Assembly: GCF_001540865.1 (NCBI RefSeq)
Contig: NW_017893348.1
Location: forward strand, 42,200-106,199
DNA length: 64,000 bases
Source of the DNA: Ananas comosus
Lineage: Eukaryota > Streptophyta > Magnoliopsida > Poales > Bromeliaceae
Direction: 5' to 3'
Shown here piece by piece: positions 12,094 to 22,512 of this stretch (positions are counted from its first letter, which is position 1; the number at the start of each line of letters is the position of its first letter). Made by a program: the position numbers and the translations under genes. The notes beneath the pieces were generated by a model that was given only the letters and a program-made list of their open reading frames with translations, ran no database searches and was not told where the DNA came from.

Positions 12094-12634
12094 GTTGGAT
12101 AAAATCAATTAAATATCCAAAAATATAAGTCGCAAAAATCTCATAGATTTTTACATACCTCTTTTGTGGTGCGGAATTAATGTTGTGATTACCAGGATCT
12201 GATCTCGTCTTGTTTTACGAACTCGTTGATCCGCCAACGTCCTGTCTCAATTTGTTGCGTGTTGTTCTTTCTCGTTGCAATCCGGCTACTAGAGTCGATC
12301 GCCGCACACCGCCCAAATCCCTAGGGTTTATGATGGTGCCCTAGAGCGAACCAAAGAGAGGAATTTTTGTGGAGAGATGATTCTTATTTTTTTCGTTATC
12401 TTGTATGTGGTCAATACCTCATGTATTTATAGGCCATCAGGGAGATATTAATCCTAATCATATTCTAACTAAATCTCACATAGATAGAGGTTTAAACAGA
12501 TTAGGATTTATCCGTTAGATTTATTCCTTATCCCAAGTGGACTAGGAATATAACAGATAATTATAAATATTTATTTCTTATCCCATATGGATTAGAAATA
12601 TTTTAGATAAGTCCCAATGTGGACGAATCCTAAC
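12094..12634 (-). mobile_element. Reversed Ty1/copia LTR (family F)
   Basis: A 541-base block bounded by TGTTGG and CTAACA, the reversed form of an LTR starting TGTTAGGATTCG and ending CCAACA. Immediately to its right is TCTCCCACTCG, the reversed purine-rich tract GTGGGAGA that precedes a 3' LTR. It is therefore the 3' LTR of a minus-strand Ty1-type element. No pol coding of this element is present; it is cut at 12800 by C2. Confidence 0.65.
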
Positions 12635-12800
12635 ATCTCCCACTCGTACACACTTGGTACTTATTCATACTTTCTCATCCCAAATATATTCTCATCTCGT
12701 TCTGCTCTTCATACGGGAAATGGTTGGTGTGATCAATAATGAGAAGAATCATAAGTGAGGAGTGTTATATTAAGCCACCATCCGAACTAACATAACACTA
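12635..12800 (-). mobile_element. Reversed Ty1 internal 3' stub
   Basis: A short stretch after the reversed PPT (12635-12645), with no recognisable coding. It ends where the C2 LTR begins at 12801. Confidence 0.4.
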
Positions 12801-15292
12801 TGTAGCACACTGGACCTCTGCAAGTCGCGAGGTTCGAGTGTTTGATCTGTGTGCCGAGCTATTTCAGACTTTCTGAAGGGTCGTAGACTGTGTTCCGACC
12901 CATGGTTCGCATCCCGAGAATTGAGGGTTTAAACCTGTACCAAAATCCCAAAAGGTTGGATTGTTGGAGTACTCTCGGATTAGCCTCAGCCAGGCTGTGT
13001 ACCGGTACAGCCTTGATGGTTGTACCGGTACAGAATTTGTACCGGTACGCCTTGATGGTTGTACCGGTACACAATAGATTTTCTGCCAACCCGAGGCTCG
13101 GGTTGGGCAGTTTCGCAGGAGGTGTACCGGTACACTTTCCCGTGTACCGGTACACAATGCAGATTCTGGGCTGTTTCGTGGGGGGTGTTTTTGCAATTGT
13201 TGCAACCTCTATTTAAGCACACCCCAGCCCCCTTGTGAGCTCTTTTGAGCCCTAGATCAGTGGAGAACAGGTGAGAACTCCTCCCCTTTGGATTCTTCTC
13301 CATTTTTGATGGTTTTCTTTGTGGGTTTTGATCTCTTTTCTCCTCTCTTTCTTGCTTTTGTGGGTTTTCCACCATTGGAGAAGCTTGAGATCTTGGTTGG
13401 AGCTTCTTTGGAGATCAACCTTCAACCCTAGGGAACTTGGAGCTTGGTTTTGAGCTTTTTGTGAGGTTAGTAAGCCTAATCTTTTCTTTGGATTAAGTTT
13501 TGGTAGCTTCTACTAGATCAAACCCTAGATTTGGCATATTAGGGTTAAAAATGGGGATTTTTGATTTGAGGACTTTGGAACCAAATTGATTGGTTTAGAA
13601 CTTTGATTTAGGTTGGATTTGAAGGAATCTAACTCCCTTTTGGGGATCGAGAGAGATTCTTTAGCTTTCGGTGAGTTTTCTCCAACCTAGCTATAGAAGC
13701 TTAATGATTGAGCTTAGTGTCGTTCGTTTCGGTTAGGTGACACTTGTTTTCTTACCTCTAGGGTACTAGGAGGCTAGAGGACACCTTCGTCGGAGCCAAC
13801 GAAGGGCTTCGTCTACCGTTGGTGGGTTTGACTTCATGAAAATGGGGCAAAATGGCCCCTATGCCTTCTAAACTTTTCGTAAAGTATTTTTGAATGCAAA
13901 TTCATGCTAAATATGATTTATGTGAATTTTAGAACACTTAACATGCATGCATCATGTATCGGAAAATTTGTACTACTTATAGTAGAGCTATATGTGTAGA
14001 TTGCATGCAATGTGGATAGTGCTTTGCTTCGCAAGTTGAGAACGTATCTCCATGATAGAATTAAGTGAATTATGCATCCTGAATATGTTAGCGCCATGCT
14101 TGGAACTCGTTGAACAAAAGTGTCATAAAGAGGCACTTGAAACTAGTAAACTACTAAACTGCAACATAGAGACATGTTGATAGGCCACTACATATCTGCT
14201 ATATTCCATGTTAGAGACATGACGACATAGAGATAGGCTATTGAGATACTTGATATATTCCATGTTTTAGACATGATGACATGAGACTTGAGACGGATCA
14301 TTGCTTGCTTGCCATTTGTGCTCATTCGCACATGCTTGTGAGGGTCGCTCCCTACAAGCCGGCACTCCGGAGATAGCCATCGCGACACATGCTCGCCGTG
14401 CGGGATTGGGCGCCGAAGTGGATCGCCGTGGGGGAGGCTCATCCCTAGAGTGGGGATGTTGACTACCACGGGGCCATTAGGCACGGCGCAGGCCAGACAG
14501 CCTTCGGGTGGGTCTTACATGATTGGGACTTAATGACAGAACGTGCTATGTGAACTTTAAGACTATTAAAGTGGACTTGGACTAGAATAGTAAACAATGA
14601 CACCTTTGCTATTTTTATTGCATTGAGGACATCGGATTAGTTGCATTTCTATTCTTATGCATGTCATACACATCCGTGTACATTCATGATACCGTTGCTT
14701 TATTACATATGCAAATCATGCTAAGTAGAGACTGTATGTTACAGCAAGTTACATTTTACTTACCTTTCGCATTACTTTAGTGTTTGTCACTGACATCTCT
14801 ATGGTAGCTTTTGGGCCTTGTGGCGCAGTTCACTGAAGTAAGTAATTACCCACTGAGAACTATTTTTAATAGTTCTCACGCCCCTATTTCATGGTTTACT
14901 TTTCAGAGCCTTCGGCACCGGCGGAGGCACGGGATCGCGGCAAGGGGATCGCTTAGCTAGCTAGCGAGGGGCGGTTCTTTGCCTAGGTGGTTTGCTCTTT
15001 CTTTTTGTAGTTGAGAGATTTTGTATCCATATGTAGAGACCACCTATGTACCACTTTTAGCACTTGTATTTGGGATTTCCTTTTGTATTTACTTTATGTC
15101 TTATTTAGTGGAATTACAGTTTTATCCTTATCCCTTGTGGTAGCATTTAGACATTTATCATGCTCTGATACTCCTAGATGTCTTTCATTACTGCTTTTAT
15201 TATTGTTGTTTTTAGACGCCTTATATGTTTTAGACGTATGGCGGGTCTGGGCACGTGCCGGGCGGGCTTCCGCTGGGTCCCGGGGCGTGACA
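12801..15292 (+). mobile_element. Ty3 LTR, family C (C2), complete
   Basis: This 2492-base LTR begins TGTAGCACACTGG, matching the inverted family-C start at 31447, and ends CGGGGCGTGACA. It carries six GTACCGGTAC palindromes, a TATTTAA box, a donor-like GAG|GTTAGT or GTAAGC near 13466-13470, a UUCG-loop hairpin near 14495-14515, a 10-base-pair stem-loop at 14865-14887, an acceptor (TTACTTTTCAG ending 14906) and a terminal hairpin at 15214-15248. The flanks CACTA and CCCAG do not match, so it is not a clean solo insertion. It abuts the cut RNase H end of E2. Confidence 0.85.
12999..13153. repeat. GTACCGGTAC palindrome array in the C2 LTR
   Basis: GTACCGGTAC occurs at 12999, 13022, 13039, 13061, 13124 and 13144. 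Between them at 13086-13106 lies another inverted repeat, CCAACCCGAG-G-CTCGGGTTGG. The array ends about 55 bases before the TATTTAA box. Confidence 0.9.
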
Positions 15293-15913
15293 CCCAGGGT
15301 GGTACAGTATAGTGACATCGTAGTCTTTCAACAACTCTAACCACCGCCATTGTCGCATATTCAATTCTTTCTGGGTGAACAAGTACTTGAGACTCTTGTG
15401 ATCAGTGTAGATCTCGCAATGCTCACCATACAAGTAATGCGTCCAAAGCTTCAACGTGAAGATCACCGCGGCTAACTCAAGGTCGTGAATCGGGTAGTTT
15501 TTCTCATAACTCTTTAACTGGCGCGAGGCATAAGCAATGACCCTCCCATTTTGCATTAGTACGCACCCGAGACCAACGTAAGAGGCATCACTGTACACTA
15601 CAAAAGTCTCCCCCGGAGTCGGCAAGGCAAGCACCGGGGTCGACGTAAACCGGTTCTTTAACTCTTCGAAGCTTCGATCGCAATCGTCACTCCAAACATA
15701 CTTTACCCCTTTACGCGTGAGGCGCATTAGTGGAGTGGTTATTTTGGCGAACCTCTCCACGAACCGCCGATAGTAGCCCGCAAGTCCAAGAAAACTGCGG
15801 ACCTCCGCTACATTCGTCGGGCGAGGCCAATCTCTTACTGCCTCTACTTTCTTCGGGTCTACCGACACTCCGTCGCCCGATATCACGTGGCCCAAAAATG
15901 TGACTTCCTTTAG
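15293..15913 (-). pseudogene. Ty3 pol E2: RT connection and RNase H
   Basis: Minus-strand remnant that would degrade the RNA strand of the RNA:DNA hybrid. Reading leftward from 15913 it holds [15 protein letters not shown], the RT connection ([12 protein letters not shown]), and an RT-type RNase H with [17 protein letters not shown] and IYTDHKSL, the positions that supply the acidic residues. It stops at [12 protein letters not shown], where LTR C2 ends at 15292, so integrase is missing. A stop codon (TGA) separates it from the upstream RT segment. Confidence 0.87.
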
Positions 15914-16803
15914 TCAAAAGTCATATTTCTTCAACTTTGCATAGAGTTTCTCTTGCCTGAGTATTTGCAACACAGGTCTCAAGTGCTCTTCGTGCTCTTC
16001 TTCACTTTTCGAGTAAACCAACACGTCGTCTATAAACACCACGACGCATCGATCCAACAACGGCCCGAAGACGCGGTTCATCAAGTCCATAAATGCTGTC
16101 GGGGCATTAGTAAGCCCAAACAGCATTACTATGAACTCATAATGGCCATACCGCGTACGGTACGCCGTTTTGTGCACATCCTTCGGCCTAATCTTTAATT
16201 GATGATACCCCGATTGGAGATCAATCTTCGAATACACCTTGGACCCTTGCAACTGATCGAATAAATCGTCATTCCTTGGCAACGGGTACTTGTTCTTTAT
16301 CATTACTTTGTTCCACTCGTGATAGTCCACACAGAGTCGAAGTGTGCCGTCTTTTTTCTTCACGAATAGCACCGGAGCTCCCCACGGAGACACGCTCGGC
16401 TTCACGAAGCCCTTAACGAGCAAGTCTTGTAATTGTCCTTTTAGCTCCACCAACTCCACCGGTGCCATCCTATAAGGAGCCTTCAAGACCGACACCGCCC
16501 CGGGAATTAAGTCAATCACGAACTCAACTTCCCGGTCCGGTGGCAATCCCGGTAACTCCGCCGGAAACACATCCGAAAACTCGCACGCAACCCGGATACT
16601 TCCAAGGTCTGAGTGCTCCCCACGGCCATCAACCATGGTTGCCAAATAGGCCTTACATTCTCCTTTGAGCATTCTCTTGGCCCTCACTGACGATATAGTC
16701 GTCGCGAAACGCGCACCTTTGCACGTCCGGTACACGAATTCTTCTTGGTTAGGCTCACGAAAAGTGATAACCTTACTTTCACAATCTATGACCGCATATT
16801 ATT
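15911..16803 (-). pseudogene. Ty3 pol E2: reverse transcriptase
   Basis: Minus-strand RT with pre-RT motif [41 protein letters not shown] and the catalytic FIDDVLVYS. The family motif [12 protein letters not shown] is altered here ([12 protein letters not shown]). A stop at about 16801-16803 cuts it from the protease part, and another (TGA) lies just before 15911. The frame is otherwise open for more than 270 residues, so decay is moderate. Confidence 0.88.
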
Positions 16804-17310
16804 TGGAGAGCCAATTGGTCCCCAAAATAACATCGAAGCCCCACATCCGGTCTAGCACCAGTAACTCTATTGGCATGATCCAGTCGCCAACCTGCACCGG
16901 AACCTCCAAGCACTCATCATAAACGCGAAATGAGTACTCGGACCATTCACCCACCAGTAATCATCATTATGTGTCATTTCTATGCCATGTGCCTTTGCAA
17001 ACTTTGAGCCTACAAATGATCGTGATGCACCAGTATCGAACAATGCTCTAGCTCTAGTGCCATTAATCATAATTATACCTGCCAGGACATCGTCGGGTGC
17101 TGCAGGTTGTTGCTCCTCCTCCACCTTAACGGCGAAAACCCGTCCGCTAGGTGCTCTCGATCCCTCTGGCTGACGCGGTGATGACGCGCGCCCAGCCGAC
17201 ATTGCTGGTGGCAACCCCGCAAGCTGTCTCGGGGTAGACGGTGATGACGCCGCCGTCGGCGCAGAAGACGTCCATGTCGGGAACTCCCGAATACGATGTC
17301 CCGGTTGGCC
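16804..17310 (-). pseudogene. Ty3 pol E2: protease and broken zinc knuckle
   Basis: Minus-strand aspartic protease with linker APSGRVFAVK and active site ALFDTGASRSFV. The zinc knuckle just upstream is damaged: gag runs CFKVWPTG in one frame and KCGQPGHRIREF in the next, so a frameshift splits the CCHC box. A second frame change near 16900 puts GDWIMPIELL out of frame. Confidence 0.78.
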
Positions 17311-18418
17311 ACACTTTGAAACATTTGCCATCGCTTTGCGGGCAAGCTGACACCTTATGCTCTCCGCCACAAACGACACATCGAGGTGGTCTCCAACTCC
17401 TCGACTGCTGTCGGGGATACGGAGGGGGTTTTTTGGCACTTGGCCGGCCCCTGGCACCACCCGTCGTTCGCTTTCTGCCCTTATCCTTTGACTCGGCTAG
17501 GGCCTCCCGTTCCTCACGTACATGGGCGCTACTGTGCTCCGCCCACAATGCTCTATCGAAGACCTCCGCAAAGGTCGACAGCTTTAGGATTTGCACCCTC
17601 TCATAAATCCGGGGCTGGAGTCCTCGCAAGAACCAATCCGCCCGGTCCCGATCATCACGAACAACGTCGGGAACGCAGTCAATAATGTGGGAGAATTCTT
17701 GTTCGTACTCCCCTACCGATCGATCAACTTGTTGTAGCTTGCGAAACTTTTCTTGCAACTTTCGCTTCACCGTGTCGGGGAAGTAGTTCGCGAATACCAC
17801 TCTCTTGAACTCTTCCCATAGCATAAGCAGAAGTTCGGTAGGACGATCCCGCTTCACTCGCTTTCACCACACCTTCGCCGCTTTCTCAAGGCAATGGGTG
17901 GCGAGATACACCTTATCCTTCTCCGAGGTATTAAGGTCCTCGAATAGGGTCTCCATCAAGTCGATCCACGACTCCACGACCGCAGGCTCCACCAAACCGC
18001 CCTCAAAGGTGGGTGGGTTGAACTTCTGGAACTGGACAAGCGCCGCCAACATGCGCTCTCGCTCCGCATCGACTGCCGCACCATTGGGATTCGAGGTTCC
18101 CGATCCGGCCGGCACCGCCGTGACTGGGACAGCTGCAACTGGCTCCGCTGCTCCCACAACAACATTCGGCACTACCATAGGGGGTGCAGCATGCTCGACA
18201 CCCGCCTGGACCGCCGCTGCTTGCTGACGCTCCAAGGTCTCCTGGAGCCGCCGAATCTGCTCCCCTTGGCTACGAACAGACTCCGCCTGTTCCCGTACTA
18301 CTCCAATGAGCGCGGCCATTTGCTCCCTAAGCTCTCCGTTGTCACTCGCTCCGGGTCGCTCGGGCTCCACACTCGGCTCCTCGGGCATCGACCTTGTTCG
18401 AGGCCCACGACAAGCCAT
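17290..18418 (-). pseudogene. Ty3 gag E2
   Basis: Minus-strand Gag, with start chosen at the ATG on 18418 (MACRGPRTRS), the first in-frame ATG after the PBS leader. The N-terminal third is a predicted coiled coil (REQAESVRSQGEQIRRLQ). An Ala/Pro/Val linker follows, then the retrotrans_gag core: FNPPTFEGG, WIDLMETLFEDL, VYLATHCLEKAAKVW, FANYFPDTVKRK, EYEQEFSHIIDCVP. A TGA at about 17864 replaces a Trp codon in the core. The downstream zinc knuckle is broken. Gag of this form is the structural coat of chromovirus particles. Confidence 0.85.
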
Positions 18419-18725
18419 TGCTTCCTGAAAAGAAGCAACTCGCATTAGCCACATAACCAACATTACTTGACCATACCCAATCCGGCAAAAGCAATATACA
18501 CATTCATCCTTGCCTCAAGTGTCATGTCGTCGGCCGCCCGACACAACACGAGAAGTAACGGACGACTGATAATTAAACTTAGCCTCTAATCACATTAGAG
18601 ACGTCCCAACTTATCCCAATCACATGCTTTCGCTAACTTTAATTCCACGTCGCTCACGTTTCCTAGATCCTTAAGGTCTTCCAATCCTAAGGGTCTCTAG
18701 GTCCATTCCTATTCTTTCACTCTTG
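18419..18725 (-). other. E2 leader between PBS and gag
   Basis: Noncoding leader of about 300 bases. It parallels the 5' leaders of E3 (45525-45874) and E5 (48367-48723), sharing the stretch about CGGCCGCCCGACACAAC. It may hold packaging signals, but nothing specific is visible. Confidence 0.5.
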
Positions 18726-18737
18726 GCTCTGATATCA
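18726..18737 (-). other. Primer binding site of E2
   Basis: GCTCTGATATCA is the reverse complement of TGATATCAGAGC, one base from TGGTATCAGAGC, the initiator-Met-tRNA site of most plant LTR elements. It lies nine bases inside the LTR edge at 18747, so it fixes this LTR as the 5' LTR. Confidence 0.8.
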
Positions 18738-18746
18738 TAATATATC

Positions 18747-21406
18747 TGTCACGCCACGGGACCGATACCAATTTGGGCCGGCCCGAGCACGTCAAACAGA
18801 CGCCGAACGGACAGAGTTTTTTCTATCCGCCCAAGGCTCATCACATGTATAATTTCAAACAAGAAGTGCACTAGCGAAAACATACACAAACGGCTTACAT
18901 GAGGGTAAGCAATAGCCATGAGTGAAGAGATAGGAAAACTATGCAACCACACAAGTACTATGATTCGCTTTGATCACATACATGCATCTATTTACATTCA
19001 TGATTCTTTGCATTTCATTACATTACATCGTTTGCATCATTTCTTTTACATCGCATTTACCACAAAATGAGCTTTATATTCCTTTCTTTACATCACTAGT
19101 CATCAAATACAAAGGATGAACATAGGGTACTCTACTAACAAAATATGAACCAAGCTCAACTCTGGTGGCCTCTGCCTAAGGCGCGATACCTTTACCTCGG
19201 TCGCTCGCCGGCTCGCTCGGTCCCGGCTCTGTGGAAATAGTGGGGTGAGAACTACAACGAAGTTTCTAGTTGGTTCGGCCCCAACATCACCGACTTTCCA
19301 ACTATGACTAACTCAGGCATAATAGAAAGGATAAGCTGAAATATAGTAACCAGTCTACAACATGATGCTAATATGCCTGAACAATAAAGCAAAGAATATG
19401 CTCAATGTAAAACTCATGCAGATTATGCAAGTTCTTGTTCTTTACTCTTTGTTCTTTAAACCTTGTTCTTTATTCTTTAATCTTAAGGCTAACCCGGGGG
19501 TTTCGCCACATTAAGCTTGCTTCACATTAAGTCCATCATCGTAGGAACTCACCTACTAGGACCGTCCTCGAGTTTACTCCAACCCGTGATGCAAAAACTC
19601 CGGAGCGCATCGCTCGAGGGGGTGCGACCTCCCTCAAGCACGGAACTCATAGCAAGTATGATCGAATCCTTAACTCTAAGGATTATAAGTTCAATCATGT
19701 CACTACACTAACTCTAGTGTTCTTTACATCACTTTATATTGCTAACTCTAGCAATCATTGTTCTTTGCTCTTTACATGTTCTTTTGCCCCACTTTACATT
19801 ATTCTTTCATTCTTTATTCTTAATGCCACACTTTGCATTAACTTTAGCCATTGTCATTATCTTTACATCACATTGATTCTTTGCCCCACACTAACTCTAG
19901 TGTTCTTTACTTTACATTATCAAATGCCACTCGATCTATGTCACATTGTATCACTCTGTTCTTTTACCTCACTTGGGTGCTCATATTTCCTCTCATGCAT
20001 ACACATAGGGTTTCACATTTATATAGGTTCTCAACCATCAATAAGCAAGATGTACTCACAAGCATGCCACATCACATTCTTTTCATTACTTTACCCTAAA
20101 TGCATGCAACAATGTATGTAACATATGCTCAATTGAATGACACATTAGGCATAGAAGGAAGTTCAATGAGTTTGGAAAGCACCACCAACCTTGTAGGTTC
20201 ACTTAGGTGCTCCGATAATTTTCTTGGGATTTTTAGACACCCGGTTCGCTACCTGCAGCAAAACGAAGCCCTATTAGGCCATTTTGCTCTAATCTTTACA
20301 TTGGTTTTTTGTAACGTCAATCCGAGCGTACCAACGTGTCGGAAATACCCCCAATTAGGTTTCTAGAGGGTCAATTTCACTTTGAAATCCTTACAAGTAA
20401 AAGCCCCAATTTGGGTGCCCTAGCTTCATAGCACTTGAAAACCTAGGGTTTGATCTCATTGGGAAGCAAAAGAAGCTTCATTCTACTCTCGAGATTCCAT
20501 AAAAACTATCCTTAGTTCAATCCAAACCCTAGTTTGGACTCTACCATGAGAGGGAATGAAGCTCTCCTTCAAGCTTCACCTCCAACACTAAACCCATGGT
20601 CTTGATCTCAAATGAAACAAAAGAAAAGCTTCAAAGACTCAAAAGACCTCATTAAATCCATTTCTAGGTCACAAAATTTCCATTTTAGGGTTTTAGCATG
20701 ATTAGGGTTGAAGCTTACCTCAAAGCTTTCCCTATCTTCAAGCTAGAGATGAGGGAGATGGAGTTTCTTCACTCCTTCTTCTTCTCCACTTTCTTCTTCT
20801 TCTTTTCCTTCCTTTCCTTTGTCTTCTTCTTCTTCTTCTTGTCTTCTAGAGAAAGAAAGAGATAAGAGAGTGTGAGAGGGTGAGAAATGAGAGAAATATC
20901 TCATTTGCCCTCCTACTATACTCTATGGGTTGCAAAATTGCAGTTAAATCCCTCAACTTTCGCCTCAATACACTGCCTAGACTGGGCAGATTTCGCATGC
21001 GGGGACCGGTCTCCCCGACCAGGGACCGGTTCCCGTAGCTCCTCCCTGCAGCAGCCAGGGCTCTCGCGCGATGCGACCGGTCTCATTTTGGGGGACCGGT
21101 CTCTCAGGGACCGATCTCTCCTTCAGGGACCGGTTCCCGAGAGCAGGTTTTCTGGGACTTAGCCAATTTTTTGGCTGTCTCATTTCTCACGCGTTCGGAG
21201 ACCGGTCTCTCCCACCAGGGACCAGTCCCCGAGAGCTAAAATTCTGCAGATTGCAGAATTTTGACCTCTTAGCTCTCGAAAACCTTCCATAACACACTTT
21301 TTCTCATTTTAACACCTCCGGACTTTCCGAAGTGTACCAACCTCGCACTTTGGTCAATTTGACTAAAGTTCGATATTTATTTACCGAAGCTTTTCAGTAT
21401 ATTACA
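18747..21406 (-). mobile_element. 5' LTR of E2, family B, reversed
   Basis: A complete reversed LTR of 2660 bases, from TGTCACGCCAC to CAGTATATTACA. Sense features, read right to left, are a GGACCGGTCC-type array (about 21000-21228), a CT-rich leader, a donor GAG|GTAAGC (GT complement at 20718), a GGCGAAACC...GGTTAGCC stem-loop (19487-19507), an acceptor TATTTCCACAG (G complement at 19229) and the terminal hairpin with a U-G wobble (18808-18829). E2 is cut after RNase H, so its 3' LTR is absent. Confidence 0.9.
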
Positions 21407-22512
21407 TGTGCTTAGCTATACTAAGTTCTTTGTTCACGAGTCATTCACTAGGGAATCCTCCTATCTCTATGTTCACATACCACTAGTGTCATAATACACT
21501 ACATTAGATGTCACTCGTTTTGTTCACATATTAATTATATGCCTCTCGTTATGTCACTAATCATCATCGAGTTCATCTCTTTCCTTTAGCACTATAGGAT
21601 TCAATGTTCCGACCCAATTCTTACCTACCCAATTTACCTAGTATTCAACTCACACTAGGCTATTACTTAGAAAGCATAAGGAAAAGATATTACAATGCAA
21701 TCCTACTATTCATATGCAAGAGATGAAATTTCATATGTTCTAAGACATAATAAGGAGTTCAGTTGCTTAGGGATGACACCCCCCACCTTTCAAAGATGAT
21801 TTACGTTGTAGAGATCCTAAGAATGATCCTCGACACTTGCTTCGATGCTATCTCGGCCACTTAGGTTGAAACGAAGCCCGTTCGGCCTTGTTTTGCCGAT
21901 AACTCTACACCCCCTCAAGGAATCGTGATTCCGACTTCGCCAACGCGTTTAGACACCTATCAATTAGGTTTAGACACTATCAATTGAGATCAAACCGTTC
22001 TAGTAAGCAAATCCCCAATTTGGGTGCCCTAGGTTTGCATCTATGCTAAGCCATCACCTCAAAACCCTAGATTCTAGCTACAAGCAAGTGTTGAACATGC
22101 TAAAGGTCCATTTGACCTACTTACAAAACTAGAAACTCAAAACCCTAGGTTTCTACCATTAGGGTTGAGAAGCTTACCTCTAGGCTAGCTCCAATGGAAG
22201 GAAGAGGAAGAGGTGAAGATGGTGATGGCGATCTCCTTCAAGTTCCCCCCTTCTTCTTCTTCTTCTTTTCCTTCTTTTTCTTCTCCTTCTTCTTCTCCTT
22301 CTTCTTCTTCTCCTTCTTCTGCTTCTCCTTCTTCTTTTCTAGAGAGAGGGAAAGAGAGAGAGAGAGATGAGAGAGTTGGGAGGGAAATGAGAGAAGGAGA
22401 GAGGGTTATTTGCCCTCTATACCCCTTACTAATGGCATAATTGCAGCCAAGCCCCTCCGCTTTGCCTTTCTTAAACTGCTCTGCTTGGGCAGTTTTCGCG
22501 CACGGGGACCGG
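21407..22512 (-). mobile_element. Reversed family-A LTR, left part
   Basis: The middle and leader of a reversed family-A LTR. It begins abruptly at the E2 LTR edge and runs to the solo LTR inserted at 22513, then resumes at 25401. It has the reversed donor (GCTTACCTC at about 22171-22179) and a long CTT-rich leader (22250-22340). Confidence 0.72.

Noticed and set aside
12801..15292. C2 as a clean solo insertion into E2
   Set aside because: The flanking pentamers CACTA and CCCAG do not match, and no E2 integrase sequence is found to its left.
22213..22440. Serine/proline-rich frame near 22213
   Set aside because: It reads through the CTT-rich leader of a reversed LTR; composition alone explains it.
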